Assembly: GCF_029893805.1 (NCBI RefSeq)
Contig: NZ_JARXYP010000001.1
Span: forward strand, 434,001 to 498,000
Reading direction: 5' to 3'
From: Streptomyces sp. SAI-135
GTDB taxonomy: Bacteria > Actinomycetota > Actinomycetes > Streptomycetales > Streptomycetaceae
Length of the DNA: 64,000 nucleotides
Numbering within the stretch: the first letter of the stretch is position 1; every line of letters starts with the position of its first letter. The translations under genes were made by a program, and so were the position numbers. The notes under the pieces are model-generated. The model had not been told where the DNA came from and did no database searches. It saw nothing but the letters and a program-made list of their open reading frames with translations. Shown here piece after piece: positions 63,770 through 64,000 of this stretch.

Positions 63770-64000
63770 ACACACGTGCCTGGATCGTCTTCCTCGACGA
63801 ATCAGGCGTCTCCCTGCTCCCTCAGATCCGCCGCACCTACTCGCCCCGAGGGCGGACTCCGATCCTGCGGCACCGGCTGAACTGGAAGCGCGCGTCGATG
63901 GCCGGAACCCTGGGCTACCACTCCACCGACCCCGAACGCGGCGCCCGCCTGTGCTTCCACCTCAAGCCCGGCAGCTACGACACCGCAGGGCTCATCGAGG
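63766..64000 (+). CDS. IS630-family transposase, DDE part, cut by window end
   Basis: The frame opening at GTG 63766 reads NTRAWIVFLDESGVSLLPQ, the first catalytic Asp motif (FLDESG) of IS630/Tc1 transposases, then TYSPRGRTPILRHRLNWK and FHLKPGSYDT. It overlaps the first part by four bases and runs off the window; the remaining Asp and Glu motifs and the right inverted repeat lie outside. Confidence 0.85.
   Translation, partial: MNTRAWIVFLDESGVSLLPQIRRTYSPRGRTPILRHRLNWKRASMAGTLGYHSTDPERGARLCFHLKPGSYDTAGLIE

Overview
The window is high-GC actinobacterial DNA, most probably from a Streptomyces. The codon use is strongly GC3, GTG and TTG starts are frequent, twin-arginine lipoprotein signals occur, and the gene families are typical of the genus: an AfsR/SARP-type regulator, a PAS-GAF-SpoIIE-HATPase protein, an ECF sigma factor with a SnoaL-like tail, and many LacI regulators. 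The number of broken genes and insertion-sequence remnants suggests an accessory or arm-like chromosomal region. No rRNA, tRNA or CRISPR array was seen.

Positions 1-5.2 kb and 10.9-40.3 kb form a carbohydrate-utilisation locus. It holds two secreted GH76 (alpha-1,6-mannanase family) proteins, a secreted GH93-like propeller enzyme, three GH2 enzymes (one cytosolic, one secreted with PA14 and LamG-like domains, one secreted with an AbfB arabinofuranose-binding domain), a secreted clan GH-A enzyme flanked by two discoidin domains, and a secreted DUF1996 protein. A CUT1-type importer (binding lipoprotein plus two permeases, no ATPase) is in line with the cytosolic GH2. A CUT2-type importer resembling the E. 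coli galactofuranose system YtfQRT-YjfF is in line with the AbfB-tagged GH2. Three LacI regulators and seven palindromic sites tie the units together. The simplest reading is extracellular trimming of an alpha-mannan or furanose-rich polysaccharide, such as fungal galactomannan or actinobacterial arabinogalactan/lipoarabinomannan, followed by uptake of oligo- and monosaccharides. The substrate is inferred, not shown.

Between and after these genes (5.2-10.8 kb and 30.2-35.4 kb) lie an epoxide-hydrolase-like protein, a SnoaL-like protein, an XRE regulator, a 2-hydroxyacid dehydrogenase, PaaX regulators, a LuxR-type regulator, and decayed genes of the AtuA-like, VOC, IS701-type transposase, HgdB-like dehydratase and AraC families.

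From 40.9 to 47.3 kb there is an AfsR-like regulator, an O-methyltransferase, an ECF sigma factor, an alpha/beta hydrolase and an HxlR regulator. At 47.6-49.9 kb an MDR oxidoreductase gene is split by a complete IS3-family element with matching 4-bp flanks. A broken IS5-type transposase, a Fic/Doc-like toxin-antitoxin pair, an unusual GMC oxidoreductase, a membrane protein and the SpoIIE-type signalling protein follow. The right end holds an aromatic-acid-type MFS transporter with a 2-oxopentenoate hydratase, an SDR-TetR operon, an IS110 remnant and the start of an IS630-family element that runs off the window.
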